Shown: positions 1-9,953, counted from the first letter of the stretch. The stretch is 57,551 nt of DNA from Aromatoleum evansii (GCF_012910805.1 NZ_WTVK01000037.1:1-57551), one strand, 5' to 3'. Translations and numbers: made by a program. Notes: a model not told the origin generated them from the sequence alone.

Positions 1-16
1 CGCCAATGCCCCCCCC

Positions 17-808
17 TCAGGCCGCGTGCTTCAGCTGCTTCTTGTACAGGAAATCCAGCACCGCCGCGCGGCAGTGCGCGAACTCCGGCTGCTCGGCCAA
101 CGCCAAGCGATCGCGCGGACGCGCCAGCTTCACCTCCAGGATCTCGCCGATCGTCGCCGCCGGCCCGTTGGTGAGCATCACGACGCGATCCGACAGCAGC
201 ACCGCCTCATCGACGTCGTGCGTCACCATCACCATCGTCGCCTTCGTCGCCGCGAGGATCTTCACCAGCTCGTCCTGCAGCATCGCACGCGTGAGCGCAT
301 CGAGCGCGCCGAAAGGCTCGTCCATCAGCAGGATGCGCGGCTCCATCGACAGCGCGCGGGCGATGCCGACCCGCTGCTTCATGCCCCCCGAGATCTCGTG
401 CGGAAACTTCGTCTCGGCGTGCGACAGCCCGACCAGCGCCAGCGCATCCTGCGTACGCTGCTTCAGCTTCGCCTTGCCCTCCTTCGCGCCGAACACGCGA
501 TCGACCGCGAGATACACATTGTCATAGCACGTGAGCCAGGGCAGCAGCGAATGGTTCTGGAACACCACCGCGCGCTCGGGGCCGGGGCCGGCGATCTCGC
601 GCCCGTCGCACAGCATCACGCCCGAGGTCGGCCGCGTGAGTCCTGCGATCAGGTTCAGCAGCGTCGACTTGCCGCAGCCCGAGTGGCCGATCAGGCTGAT
701 GCTCTCGCCCTCGTGGATGTCCAGGCTGATCCCGCGCAGCGCCGTGAAGGGTCCGTTCTTCGTGTTGAAGACCTGCCCGACGTTCTCGATCTGTACGATC
801 TTCTTCAT
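17..808 (-). CDS. nrtD: Nitrate ABC transporter ATP-binding protein
   Basis: This is the ATPase of the nitrate (possibly nitrite or cyanate) importer; it binds the cytoplasmic face of the permease and drives uptake. At 263 residues it has the normal length for the NrtD/TauB/SsuB group. Visible motifs are Walker [10 protein letters not shown] (residues 41-49), the signature SGGMKQR and Walker [12 protein letters not shown] chose the ATG at 808 because GGAGGA lies six bases upstream; an in-frame GTG at 823 would put the start inside that ribosome site. It is the last gene of the minus-strand nrtA-nrtB-nrtD set, 18 bases after nrtB. The exact anion is inferred from the neighbours. Confidence 0.9.
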   Translation of the reverse strand: MKKIVQIENVGQVFNTKNGPFTALRGISLDIHEGESISLIGHSGCGKSTLLNLIAGLTRPTSGVMLCDGREIAGPGPERAVVFQNHSLLPWLTCYDNVYLAVDRVFGAKEGKAKLKQRTQDALALVGLSHAETKFPHEISGGMKQRVGIARALSMEPRILLMDEPFGALDALTRAMLQDELVKILAATKATMVMVTHDVDEAVLLSDRVVMLTNGPAATIGEILEVKLARPRDRLALAEQPEFAHCRAAVLDFLYKKQLKHAA

Positions 809-826
809 GATGGTCTCCTCCACCGC

Positions 827-1765
827 TCAGCGGCCTTCATAGTTGAAACGACGGGCAAGCAGCATCAGCGCCTGCTCGAGGATCAGGCCGACGATGCCGA
901 TCACGAAGATCGCGATGATGATGTGCTCGACCTTGAGGTTGTTCCACTCGTCCCACACCCAGAAACCGACCCCCACGCCGCCGGTCAGCATCTCGGCCGC
1001 GACGATCACCAGCCACGCCGTGCCGATCGACAGGCGGATGCCGGTCAGCATGTAGGGCAGCACCGCCGGGAACAGGATCTTCGTGAACACCTTCCACTCG
1101 GACAGGTTCAGCACCCGCGCCACGTTGAGGTAGTCCTGCGGCACGCGCGTCACGCCCTGGGCGGTGTTGAGAATCATCGGCCAGATCGAGCAGATGAAGA
1201 TCGTCCAGGTGGCCGCCGGGTCGGCGCGCTGGAACACCAGCAGGCCGATCGGCAACCACGCGAGCGGGCTCACCGGGCGCAGCAGGCTGATGATCGGGTT
1301 CATCATCTGAGACAGCACCGCGAAGCGCCCCAGCAGGAAGCCAGCCGGGATGCCCACCAGCGCCGCGATGCCGAAACCGATCGCCACGCGCTGCAAGGAC
1401 GACAGCACGTTCCAGCCGATGCCCTGGTCGTTCGGCCCGGCGCGGTAGAACGGGTCGGAGAAGATCGCCACCGCCGCCTCCCAGGTCTTGCCCGGCGTCG
1501 GGATGCCGCCGCCGTTCATCGTCGCCAGATGCCACAGGCCGATCAGCAGCGCGAGCCCCGCCAAGGGCGGCAGCACGGCCGCGGCCAGCGCGCGCATCCA
1601 GCCGCCCAGGCGCGCGCCGTAGCCCCTGCCCGGCGCCGCAGCAGGCGCATCGGCCGCCACGACCTTCACCGCCCGGCCCTTGCCGCGCGCCGCCAGCACC
1701 GCGCGCAGCCCCCTCACCTCCGCGGTCCCGGCGTCAGTCCGGTCCGCCACCACTGCCAGCGTCAT
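827..1765 (-). CDS. nrtB: Nitrate ABC transporter permease
   Basis: Inner-membrane permease of the nitrate importer, 312 residues, of the NrtB/SsuC/TauC family. A variable Ala-rich N-terminus of about 55 residues precedes the first membrane segment (LPPLAGLALLIGLW). Several hydrophobic helices follow, with the binding-protein-dependent permease region in the C-terminal half (GTAWLVIVAAEMLTGGVG). A GGGAGG ribosome site lies about nine bases before the ATG. It sits 16 bases after nrtA and 18 before nrtD, so the three are one transcription unit. The family call is firm; nitrate as substrate follows from the adjacent nrtA and nasT. Confidence 0.9.
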   Translation of the reverse strand: MTLAVVADRTDAGTAEVRGLRAVLAARGKGRAVKVVAADAPAAAPGRGYGARLGGWMRALAAAVLPPLAGLALLIGLWHLATMNGGGIPTPGKTWEAAVAIFSDPFYRAGPNDQGIGWNVLSSLQRVAIGFGIAALVGIPAGFLLGRFAVLSQMMNPIISLLRPVSPLAWLPIGLLVFQRADPAATWTIFICSIWPMILNTAQGVTRVPQDYLNVARVLNLSEWKVFTKILFPAVLPYMLTGIRLSIGTAWLVIVAAEMLTGGVGVGFWVWDEWNNLKVEHIIIAIFVIGIVGLILEQALMLLARRFNYEGR

Positions 1766-1781
1766 CGCCGCGCCCTCCCGC

Positions 1782-3041
1782 TCACGCCCTGACCTTGAAC
1801 GAACCGGCGTACTTCGCCGGATCCTTGCCGTCCCACACCACGCCGTCGATCAGCTTGTGGCTGCGCATCTCGCTCTTGGGCAGCGGCACCTTCGCCGCCG
1901 TTGCCGCCTGCTTGTAGATGTCGATACGATTGATCTGCTTCGCCACCGCGAGGTAATCGACATCCTTGTCGAGCAGCCCCCAGCGCCGGTGCTGCGTCAG
2001 GAACCACATGCCGTCCGACAGGTAAGGGAAGTTCACCGCGCCATCGCTGTAGAACTTCATGTAGTTCGGATCGTCCCAGCTCTTGCCCAGCCCGTTCGAG
2101 TAACGACCCAGCATGCGCTCGAGGATCACGTCCATGTCCGTGTTGATATAGGACTTCTGCGCGACGGTCTCGGCGGTCGTGCGGCGGTTAGGCAGCGACG
2201 AGTCGATCCAGCGGCCGGCCTCGAGGATCGCGGCGGTCAGCGCGCGCGCCGCGTTGGGATGCTTCGCAACCCAGTCGGCGGTGGTACCGAGCACCTTCTC
2301 CGGGTGGTCGGTCCAGATGTCCTGCGTCGTCACCGCGGTAAAGCCGATCTTGTCCATGATCGCGCGGTTGTTCCACGGCTCGCCGACACAGAACCCGTCC
2401 ATGTTGCCCACGCGCATGTTCGCGACCATCTGCGGCGGCGGGACGGTGATGACCTTCACGTCCTTCATCGGGTTGATGTCGTGCGCCGCCAGCCAGTAGT
2501 ACAGCCACATCGCGTGCGTGCCGGTCGGGAAGGTCTGCGCGAAGGTGTATTCGCCCGGCTTCGCGGTGATCAGCTTCCTCAGCCCCGCGCCGTCGGTGAC
2601 GCCCTGCTCCTTCAGTTTGCTCGCGAGCGTGATTGCCTGGCCGTTGTTGTTCAGGCTCATCAGCACCGCCATGTCCTTCTTCGGCCCGCCGATTCCCAGA
2701 TGCACGCCATACACGAGGCCGTACAGCACATGCGCCGCATCGAGCTCGCCCGACACCAGCTTGTCGCGCACCGCCGCCCAGCTCGCCTCCTTGCTCGGGA
2801 TGATCTTGATGCCGTACTTCTCGTCGAACTTCTGCACCGCCGCCATCACCACCGACGAGCAGTCCGTCAGCGGGATGAAGCCGACGCGGATCTCCTTCTT
2901 CTCCGGCGCGTCCGAACCTGCCGCCCACGCGCCTCCGCTCACGCCCAAGCCCGTCGAGCCCATCATCGCTGCTCCCGAAAGCACCATCGTCCGCCGCACG
3001 AACTCCCGCCGCGACATGCCCTTGTCCTCGAACGCACTCAT
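1782..3041 (-). CDS. nrtA: Nitrate-binding protein, NrtA/CmpA family, Tat-type signal
   Basis: Periplasmic substrate-binding component of the nitrate importer, 419 residues, normal for NrtA. The chosen ATG at 3041 has GGGAG six bases upstream; the ATG two codons earlier would overlap that site. The N-terminus carries a twin-arginine-like motif SRREFV, then a hydrophobic stretch ending near GGAWAAG. That suggests Tat export and argues against this being the cytoplasmic nitrate sensor NasS, which belongs to the same fold family but lacks a signal. The mature part starts with IRVGFIPLTDCSSVV, typical of the family. It is the first gene of the nrt unit and has its own leader. Confidence 0.9.
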   Translation of the reverse strand: MSAFEDKGMSRREFVRRTMVLSGAAMMGSTGLGVSGGAWAAGSDAPEKKEIRVGFIPLTDCSSVVMAAVQKFDEKYGIKIIPSKEASWAAVRDKLVSGELDAAHVLYGLVYGVHLGIGGPKKDMAVLMSLNNNGQAITLASKLKEQGVTDGAGLRKLITAKPGEYTFAQTFPTGTHAMWLYYWLAAHDINPMKDVKVITVPPPQMVANMRVGNMDGFCVGEPWNNRAIMDKIGFTAVTTQDIWTDHPEKVLGTTADWVAKHPNAARALTAAILEAGRWIDSSLPNRRTTAETVAQKSYINTDMDVILERMLGRYSNGLGKSWDDPNYMKFYSDGAVNFPYLSDGMWFLTQHRRWGLLDKDVDYLAVAKQINRIDIYKQAATAAKVPLPKSEMRSHKLIDGVVWDGKDPAKYAGSFKVRA

Positions 3042-3062
3042 CTTCATCTCCCTGCAGGCTGG

Positions 3063-3089
3063 AAAACGAAAACGGCGCACATCGCCCGT
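3063..3089 (-). terminator. Candidate attenuator terminator in the nrtA leader
   Basis: On the minus-strand transcript a short hairpin (ACGG, bulged G, CG, loop ATGTG, CG, CCGT) is followed by TTTTCGTTTT, about 20 bases before the nrtA start. The same 3' arm, CGCCGTT, can instead pair perfectly with AACGGCG in the third leader hairpin (bases 3122-3128). That provides a possible terminator/antiterminator choice. This is read by eye and no folding energy was computed. Confidence 0.5.
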
Positions 3090-3118
3090 GGCAAATCGCG
3101 AGGATTCCGCCCGGGGAT

Positions 3119-3195
3119 GGACGCCGTTGTCCGTAGCTTGCACGACCCCGACATTGGGGCCGGTCAATCCGTCGCCGAACCGCCATTGATTCGAC
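3119..3195 (-). promoter_or_regulatory. ANTAR-type hexaloop leader RNA of nrtABD
   Basis: Three tandem hairpins with six-base loops can be read in the nrtA leader. P1 (3174-3195) has arms GTCGAATC and GGTTCGGC around AATGGC. P2 (3143-3162) has arms CGGCCCC and GGGGTCG around AATGTC. P3 (3119-3132) has arms GGAC and GTCC around AACGGC. All loops have A at position 1 and G at position 4, the known signature of RNAs bound by ANTAR antiterminators such as NasR. Spacers are 11 and 10 bases. P3 covers the left arm of a possible terminator stem. The nasT gene just upstream encodes an ANTAR protein, so the likely ligand is at hand. Confidence 0.75.
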
Positions 3196-3207
3196 TCAGG
3201 GCTTCCA

Positions 3208-3224
3208 TAGCAGATGCTGTGCCA
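3208..3224 (-). promoter_or_regulatory. Sigma-54 promoter of nrtABD
   Basis: On the minus strand TGGCAC-AGCAT-CTGC gives GG-N10-GC, the -24/-12 spacing of sigma-54 promoters. Transcription would start near 3196-3199, placing hairpin P1 of the leader almost at the 5' end. Control by NtrC is inferred; I saw no convincing NtrC site. Confidence 0.7.
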
Positions 3225-3396
3225 GGCGCGGCGAACAACGCCTAACACCTTTATCGGCAAGGGTTTCCGTAGCAACGAAGCATGATGAAACATGCGGCGG
3301 GAACGCATGGTAACCGCACTATTGCAGTGCACAACACAGGGGTATCGCACCAATCGTGCGCGGCTGTTCCCGGTCGAACAAGTTGGGCAGGCCGCC

Positions 3397-3473
3397 CTGT
3401 GGTAGCGGCTTCAGCCGCGAATCGGCGATGTCGCCATGACTGCGTCCATTCGCGGCTGAAGCCGCTCCCACAG
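3397..3473. repeat. REP-like palindrome, copy 1 of 3
   Basis: Inverted repeat with arms built on GCGGCTTCAGCCGCGAA and its complement TTCGCGGCTGAAGCCGC, separated by a variable centre. The outer ends match GTGG(T/G)AGC and GCTCCCAC. The same arms recur at 8210-8283 and 50474-50547. It lies between nasT and the nrtA promoter. The rest of the 490-base gap (3042-3531) holds the nrtA leader and promoter, and nothing else I can recognise. Confidence 0.85.
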
Positions 3474-3531
3474 GGGAACTCGGCTTGCATTCGCCGCCGA
3501 ACGGGTCCTGCACCGGGTGGTGCAGCACCTG

Positions 3532-4107
3532 CTACAGCAAGTACTTCGCCATGTCGATGAGATCCTGCGCGACCGCCGCCATCGGCTTCGCGCGCTCCAT
3601 CGCAAGCTTGCGCAGCGCCGCGTAGGCCTCGGCCTCGTCCATTCCGCGCGACTTCATCAGCAGGCCCTTGGCGCGGTCGATCAGCTTGCGCTCGGAGAGC
3701 TTCTTCGTCGCAGCCGCGAGCTCGCTGCGCAAGGCCTGATGCTCCTCGAAGCTCGCCACCGCGACGTCGATCACGGGCTTCAGGCGCTGCGGGTCGAGGC
3801 CATCGACGACATAGGTCGACACCCCCGCCTTCACCGCCGCACGTATCGTCTCCTGGTCGCCTTCCTGCGCGAAGATGATCACCGGTCGCGGCATCTCCGC
3901 GTTCATCACCGCCAGGTTCTCCAGCGTGTCGCGCGACGGCGCATCCGTCTCGATCAGGATGACGTCCGGCCGGATCGCCTCGATCTGCGCGCTCAGATCC
4001 GACGAGGACGCCAGCACCGCCGCCACCTGATGACCGGCGAGCGCGAGCCCGGCGCAGATTTCCGCCGCCCGGGCCCGGGATTCATCGATGACGAGTACGC
4101 GAAGCAT
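3532..4107 (-). CDS. nasT: ANTAR antiterminator / NasT response regulator
   Basis: RNA-binding antiterminator expected to act on the nrtA leader. The 191-residue protein has an N-terminal receiver-like domain (residues 1-115, LRVLVIDES) and a C-terminal ANTAR domain (about 125-185, KLIDRAKGLLMKSRGMDEAEAY). The ATG at 4107 has GGAG six bases upstream and is preferred over the ATG four codons earlier. The position normally held by the phosphorylated Asp reads LIETD, so Glu53 replaces it; NasT proteins are controlled by NasS binding rather than phosphorylation. NasS is usually the neighbour, but none is seen here. The gene is 490 bases upstream of nrtA in the same direction. Confidence 0.9.
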   Translation of the reverse strand: MLRVLVIDESRARAAEICAGLALAGHQVAAVLASSSDLSAQIEAIRPDVILIETDAPSRDTLENLAVMNAEMPRPVIIFAQEGDQETIRAAVKAGVSTYVVDGLDPQRLKPVIDVAVASFEEHQALRSELAAATKKLSERKLIDRAKGLLMKSRGMDEAEAYAALRKLAMERAKPMAAVAQDLIDMAKYLL

Positions 4108-4152
4108 GGTGTGCTCCATGCAAGATTCACGCCGCAGCCAGGCGACGCGGCG

Positions 4153-4959
4153 TCACCCGCCGCGCTGGCGCCGCGCCTCGAACAGGCAGATCCCGCTCGC
4201 GACCGATACGTTGAGGCTCTCGACGGTGCCGAGCATCGGGATCTTCGCCAGTTCGTCGCAGGTCTCCCGCGTCAGCCGGCGCAGGCCCTCGCCTTCGGCG
4301 CCCATCACCCACGCGACCGGCCCCTTCTGGTCGATCTCGTAAAGCGACTTCTCCGCCTCGCCCGCAGCCCCCACGACCCATACGCCCGCCTCCTGCATCT
4401 CGCGCAACGCGCGCGCCAGGTTGGTCACCGTGATGTAGGGCACCGAATCGGCCGCACCGCTCGCCACCTTCACCGCGGTCGCATTGAGGCCCACCGCACG
4501 GTCCTTCGGCGCCACCACCGCGTGCGCTCCGGCCGCGTCCGCAACGCGCAGGCAGGCGCCGAGATTGTGCGGATCCTGCACGCCATCGAGAACGAGGATC
4601 AGCGCATTTTCTTCCAGCACGTCGAGCACGTCGGCGAGCTTGATGTCGCGGCTGCGCGCATCGACGCGCGCCACCACGCCCTGGTGCCGGCGCGTGCCGA
4701 CCATCCCATCGAGGCGATCGGCCTCAGCCTGGATCATGCGCACCTTGTGCGCCTCGGCCAGCCGCACGACGTCCTTCGAACGCGCATCGCTGCGGCTCGA
4801 CGACAAATACAGCTCGAACACCGCCTCGGGGTCACGGCGAAGCTTACCCAGCACGGCATGGAAGCCGTAGATCAGGCGCGATTCCGCGCGACCAGCGGCG
4901 GGGGCCTCGTCATGGCCCGGCTGCTGCGGGCGGGAACGGCTTGGGGGTTTGTTAGCCAC
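4153..4959 (-). CDS. rlmB: 23S rRNA (guanosine-2'-O)-methyltransferase RlmB
   Basis: SPOUT-family methyltransferase that 2'-O-methylates G2251 in the peptidyl-transferase loop of 23S rRNA. It has 268 residues: a basic 25-residue tail, an L30-like substrate-binding domain (about 26-105), then the SpoU domain. The three catalytic motifs are visible: NLGACLR (motif 1), GAEGEGL (motif 2) and ESLNVSVA (motif 3). Its start overlaps the end of rnr by eight bases, so the two are probably translationally coupled; this pairing is common in proteobacteria. Confidence 0.95.
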   Translation of the reverse strand: MANKPPSRSRPQQPGHDEAPAAGRAESRLIYGFHAVLGKLRRDPEAVFELYLSSSRSDARSKDVVRLAEAHKVRMIQAEADRLDGMVGTRRHQGVVARVDARSRDIKLADVLDVLEENALILVLDGVQDPHNLGACLRVADAAGAHAVVAPKDRAVGLNATAVKVASGAADSVPYITVTNLARALREMQEAGVWVVGAAGEAEKSLYEIDQKGPVAWVMGAEGEGLRRLTRETCDELAKIPMLGTVESLNVSVASGICLFEARRQRGG

Positions 4960-7924
4960 GGAGTTTCACTTTCCTTGTAGATGCTGCAGTTTCTTTCTTC
5001 GGCTCGGGCACCTCGCCGGCCTTCGGAGCCTTGCTTGCCTTCGCGGCCCTGTCCGTTTCCGGGGCCTTGGCCTCGGGGGCCGGCACTTCCGCCCTTGCCT
5101 TCTTCGCGCCCGCGGTCCTGCCAGCCTTCGACGGGGCAACCGGTTCGGCAGGCTGCGCGGCCTTCTTCGCAGCGGCCGCCTTCGTCGGCTTTGCCACAAC
5201 CGCGTCCGACGCCACCGGAGACTTCCGGGCGCGCTTGTCCGGCGACGCCGCCGCAGCCTCGGGAACCGCCACGGCCACGACCTTGCGCGTCGTCCGCGCC
5301 TTCTTCACCGGAGCGACGGGCGCATCGGCCGTCGACGTCACGCCGGCTGCCTTCACGGCCTGTGCGGGCACGGCTTCGGCCGTGGTTGCGGCAGCAGAAC
5401 GCTTGGAGCCCCGAACGGATGCTACTGCCGGCTGCGCAGGTGCGCTCCCCGGAGCAGCGGCCTTGCGCCCGGCCTGCGCCTTCGGCTGTGGTGCAGGCTC
5501 AGCCGCCGGCCGCGGTGCCGCGAGCACCGCAGCGGAGACGACCGTCTTCTTCCTGCCACCCTTCGCCTTCGGCGCAGCGGTTTCCGGAGCCGCGATCGCG
5601 ACGACGGCCTCGGGCACTGTTTTCACCTCCGCAGGCACCTTCGCCGCGGCCCTGTCCTTCGCCGTCTTGCCGGTCCGCTCGGTCGCCCGCGGCGCACCTT
5701 CGATCAGGCGGAAGTCGATCTTGCTCGACTCCAGATCGACCCGCACGACCTGCACCCGCACGCGATCCGACAGACGGAAGCGCGCACCTGTGCGCTCACC
5801 GGCGAGCTCGTGGCGCGTCTCGTCGAAGTGGAAGTAGTCGCTGCCGAGGTCCGAAATGTGGACCAGTCCCTCGATGAAGATGTCGTCGAGGGCGACGAAG
5901 AGGCCGAAGGGTACCACCGCCGACACACTGCCGGTGAACTCCTCGCCGACCTTGTCCTGCATGTAGTAGCACTTCAGCCACGCCACGACATCGCGCGTCG
6001 CCTCATCCGCGCGCCGCTCGGTCGCGGAGCAGTGCAGGCCTATTTCGTCCCAGTCGCCCGCCGCGTAGGTGCGGTTCTCCAGCGCCGCCTTGATCGACCG
6101 GTGCACCAGCAGATCGGGATAACGGCGGATCGGCGACGTGAAGTGCGTATAGGCCTCGTACGCCAACCCGAAATGGCCGACGTTGTCCGGGCTGTACACC
6201 GCCTGGCGCAGCGAGCGCAGCATCACCGTCTGCAACAGCTGGGCATCGGGGCGGTCCTTCACCTTCTCCAGCAGCGTCGCATAGTCGCCGGCCTTCGGCT
6301 CGTCGCCGCCGCCCACACCCAGGCCGAACTCGGCGAGGAAGCCGCGCAACTTCTCGAGCTTTTCCGGCGTCGGGCCTTCATGCACGCGATACAGCGCCGG
6401 ATGCTCGCGTTCGTGCAGGAATTCGGACGCGCACACGTTGGCCGCGAGCATGCATTCCTCGATCAGGCGGTGCGCATCGTTGCGCACCTCCGGCACGATG
6501 CGCTCGATCTTTCCGTCGGCATCGAAGATCATGCGCGTCTCGGTCGTCTCGAAATCGATCGCACCACGCTTCGCACGCGCCTTCAGCAGCACGCGGAAGA
6601 GCTTGTCGAGGTCCTCGAGGTGCGGCAGCAATCCGCCGACCAGCTCGCGCGCCGCGACGTCCTTGTCGTACAGCGCCGCCGCGACCTGCGTGTAGGTCAG
6701 GCGCGCGTGCGAGAACATCACCGCGGGGTAGAAGCGGTACGCCTTGATCTCCCCTGTCGGGCCGATGCTCATGTCGCATACCATGCACAGGCGCTCGACT
6801 TGCGGGTTGAGCGAACACAGCCCGTTGCTGAGCTTCTCCGGCAGCATGGGGATCACGCGGCGCGGGAAATACACCGAGTTGCCGCGCTCCTGCGCCTCGA
6901 CGTCCAGCGCGCTGCCGGGCTGCACGTAATGCGAGACGTCCGCGATCGCGACGACCAGGCGGTAGCCGCGCCCCTGCCGCTCGCAGTACACCGCGTCGTC
7001 GAAATCCTTGGCCGTCTCGCCATCGATGGTCACCAGCGGCAGCTGCGTGATGTCCTCGCGCCCCGCCCAGTCCATCTTGCGCACCTTCGCCGGCAGCTTG
7101 CGCGTCTCGACCTTCGCCTCCGGCGAGAACTCGAACGGCAGCTCGTGCTTGCGCAGCGCGATCTCGATCTCCATGCCCGGATCGGCATAGTTGCCGAGAA
7201 CCTCCACGATGCGGCCGATAGGCTGCGTGAATTTCGTCGGCTGCTGCACGAGTTCGGCCGTGACGATCTGCCCAGGCCGCGCCCGCTTGCCGCCCGCGGC
7301 GACCAGGATGTCCTGCGCGATGCGCCGGTTCTCCGGCACCACCACCTGCACGCCGTGCTGATCCAGCACGCGCCCGACGATGCGCGTATTCGCGCGCTCG
7401 AGCACTTCGACCACCTTGCCTTCTGGACGCCCGCGCCGGTCAACGCCGGTGATGCGAGCGATCACCCGGTCGCCGTGCAGGACCTCGCGCATCTCCTTCG
7501 GACCGAGGAAGATGTCCGGCTGCCCGTCTTCACGGATGATGAAGCCGAAGCCGTCCGCATGTCCCGACACGCGGCCCCGGATCAGGTCGGCCTTGTCGGG
7601 CAACAGGTAAGCATCACGCCGGTTACGCATCAGTTGCCCGTCGCGCTCCATGGCGCGCAGGCGGCGCTCGAACAGCACGGCCTCGTCACTGCGCACATCG
7701 AGCGCCGCGCACAGCGCCTCGAAGCTCAGCGGCACGCCCTTGTCGGCGAGCACCTGCACCACGTATTCGCGGCTCGGCAGCGGGTGCTCGTACTCGGCCG
7801 CCTCCCGCGCATAGAAGGGATCGGCGCGGCGGATGGCACTCGGAGCCGGCACACGGCCAGAGCCCGGCTTGCGCGCGGCGGAGCCGCGCGAGTTGCTGTC
7901 GGATTTCGTTTTTTGTTTTTTCAT
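4952..7924 (-). CDS. rnr: Ribonuclease R with long Ala/Lys/Pro-rich tail
   Basis: 3'-5' exoribonuclease of the RNB family, degrading structured RNA and acting in rRNA and mRNA quality control. The 990-residue protein has an N-terminal winged-helix region, cold-shock domains, the RNB domain with the catalytic cluster (TIDGETAKDFDDAVY) and an S1 domain (FGLFVALDDIFIEGLVHIS). After the S1 domain comes a tail of about 250 residues rich in Ala, Lys, Pro and Val, longer than the basic tail of E. coli RNase R. I start at the ATG at 7924; the longer open frame would run into the divergent tRNA-Leu gene. The ribosome site is weak (GAAAG). Confidence 0.95.
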   Translation of the reverse strand: MKKQKTKSDSNSRGSAARKPGSGRVPAPSAIRRADPFYAREAAEYEHPLPSREYVVQVLADKGVPLSFEALCAALDVRSDEAVLFERRLRAMERDGQLMRNRRDAYLLPDKADLIRGRVSGHADGFGFIIREDGQPDIFLGPKEMREVLHGDRVIARITGVDRRGRPEGKVVEVLERANTRIVGRVLDQHGVQVVVPENRRIAQDILVAAGGKRARPGQIVTAELVQQPTKFTQPIGRIVEVLGNYADPGMEIEIALRKHELPFEFSPEAKVETRKLPAKVRKMDWAGREDITQLPLVTIDGETAKDFDDAVYCERQGRGYRLVVAIADVSHYVQPGSALDVEAQERGNSVYFPRRVIPMLPEKLSNGLCSLNPQVERLCMVCDMSIGPTGEIKAYRFYPAVMFSHARLTYTQVAAALYDKDVAARELVGGLLPHLEDLDKLFRVLLKARAKRGAIDFETTETRMIFDADGKIERIVPEVRNDAHRLIEECMLAANVCASEFLHEREHPALYRVHEGPTPEKLEKLRGFLAEFGLGVGGGDEPKAGDYATLLEKVKDRPDAQLLQTVMLRSLRQAVYSPDNVGHFGLAYEAYTHFTSPIRRYPDLLVHRSIKAALENRTYAAGDWDEIGLHCSATERRADEATRDVVAWLKCYYMQDKVGEEFTGSVSAVVPFGLFVALDDIFIEGLVHISDLGSDYFHFDETRHELAGERTGARFRLSDRVRVQVVRVDLESSKIDFRLIEGAPRATERTGKTAKDRAAAKVPAEVKTVPEAVVAIAAPETAAPKAKGGRKKTVVSAAVLAAPRPAAEPAPQPKAQAGRKAAAPGSAPAQPAVASVRGSKRSAAATTAEAVPAQAVKAAGVTSTADAPVAPVKKARTTRKVVAVAVPEAAAASPDKRARKSPVASDAVVAKPTKAAAAKKAAQPAEPVAPSKAGRTAGAKKARAEVPAPEAKAPETDRAAKASKAPKAGEVPEPKKETAASTRKVKLRG

Positions 7925-7935
7925 GCTTTCAATGG

Positions 7936-7963
7936 TTGACTTTCGTTGTTCGGCGCTTATAAT
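7936..7963 (+). promoter_or_regulatory. Sigma-70 promoter of the first tRNA-Leu
   Basis: TTGACT and TATAAT are separated by 16 bases and end 11 bases before the mature tRNA. The match is close to consensus. It lies between the divergent rnr gene and the tRNA. Confidence 0.8.
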
Positions 7964-7974
7964 GCGCGGCTCTT

Positions 7975-8059
<85 letters not shown>

Positions 8060-8068
8060 GTTTCACGG

Positions 8069-8095
8069 AAAAGCCGACCTTGTGTCGGCTTTTTT
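8069..8095 (+). terminator. Intrinsic terminator after tRNA-Leu copy 1
   Basis: Stem AAAAGCCGAC / GTCGGCTTTT around loop CTTGT, followed by six T residues. It begins ten bases after the tRNA CCA end. Confidence 0.9.
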
Positions 8096-8209
8096 GTTGC
8101 CCGTCGCATAGCGACGGATGAAAGAATTTGCAGGGCGGCGGCAATGCCTCGGCTCCCGCCGACCCAGGGCTCGCAAGCTGTACGATCGCCACGCGGGGAC
8201 GATTATTCT

Positions 8210-8283
8210 GTGGGAGCGGCTTCAGCCGCGAATGGGCCGCGATGCGTGCGATACCGCCGATTCGCGGCTGAAGCCGCTCCCAC
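8210..8283. repeat. REP-like palindrome, copy 2 of 3
   Basis: GTGGGAGCGGCTTCAGCCGC and its complement flank a variable centre of about 28 bases. The arms match copies 1 and 3. It lies in the spacer between the two tRNA-Leu genes; the rest of that spacer holds only the first terminator and the second promoter. Confidence 0.88.
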
Positions 8284-8325
8284 CGGACACCCCGCCCGGT
8301 CCTTAGTGCGATTGCCAAATCCCCC

Positions 8326-8354
8326 TTGGCCGAGTGCAAACTTGCCGCTATAAT
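8326..8354 (+). promoter_or_regulatory. Sigma-70 promoter of the second tRNA-Leu
   Basis: TTGGCC and TATAAT are separated by 17 bases, ending ten bases before the tRNA. The stretch from the -10 box into the tRNA is almost the same as for copy 1, while the -35 region differs. Confidence 0.7.
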
Positions 8355-8364
8355 GCGCGCTCTT

Positions 8365-8449
<85 letters not shown>

Positions 8450-8458
8450 AATCCAGGC

Positions 8459-8484
8459 AAAAGCCGGTCGAAAGACCGGCTTTT
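8459..8484 (+). terminator. Intrinsic terminator after tRNA-Leu copy 2
   Basis: Stem AAAAGCCGGTC / GACCGGCTTTT closed by a GAAA tetraloop, then a second T run (GCTTTTT). The stem sequence is different from the terminator of copy 1. Confidence 0.9.
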
Positions 8485-8642
8485 GCTTTTTGTGCTTCCC
8501 GTGCGGAATCGCCGCAAGCGCTGCGCCCCACCCCGCGAACGACCACGCTGCCCGACGACGCGCCCGCCACGACCGGCAGGCGCGCGAAGCCGGTCGCTGC
8601 CGGCCCCGTTTCGTTCAGCGCTTCCGTTCCGGTCAAGCCTGC

Positions 8643-9953
<1,311 letters not shown>

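Noticed and set aside
1782-3041. The NrtA-like protein as the missing NasS sensor
   Set aside because: It has a twin-arginine-like signal and is directly followed by nrtB and nrtD, which fits an exported transporter component.
4949-7939. 996-codon open frame on the plus strand opposite rnr
   Set aside because: It mirrors the RNase R gene codon by codon; its product is Arg/His/Leu-rich low-complexity sequence with no family features. Open antisense frames are common in GC-rich DNA.
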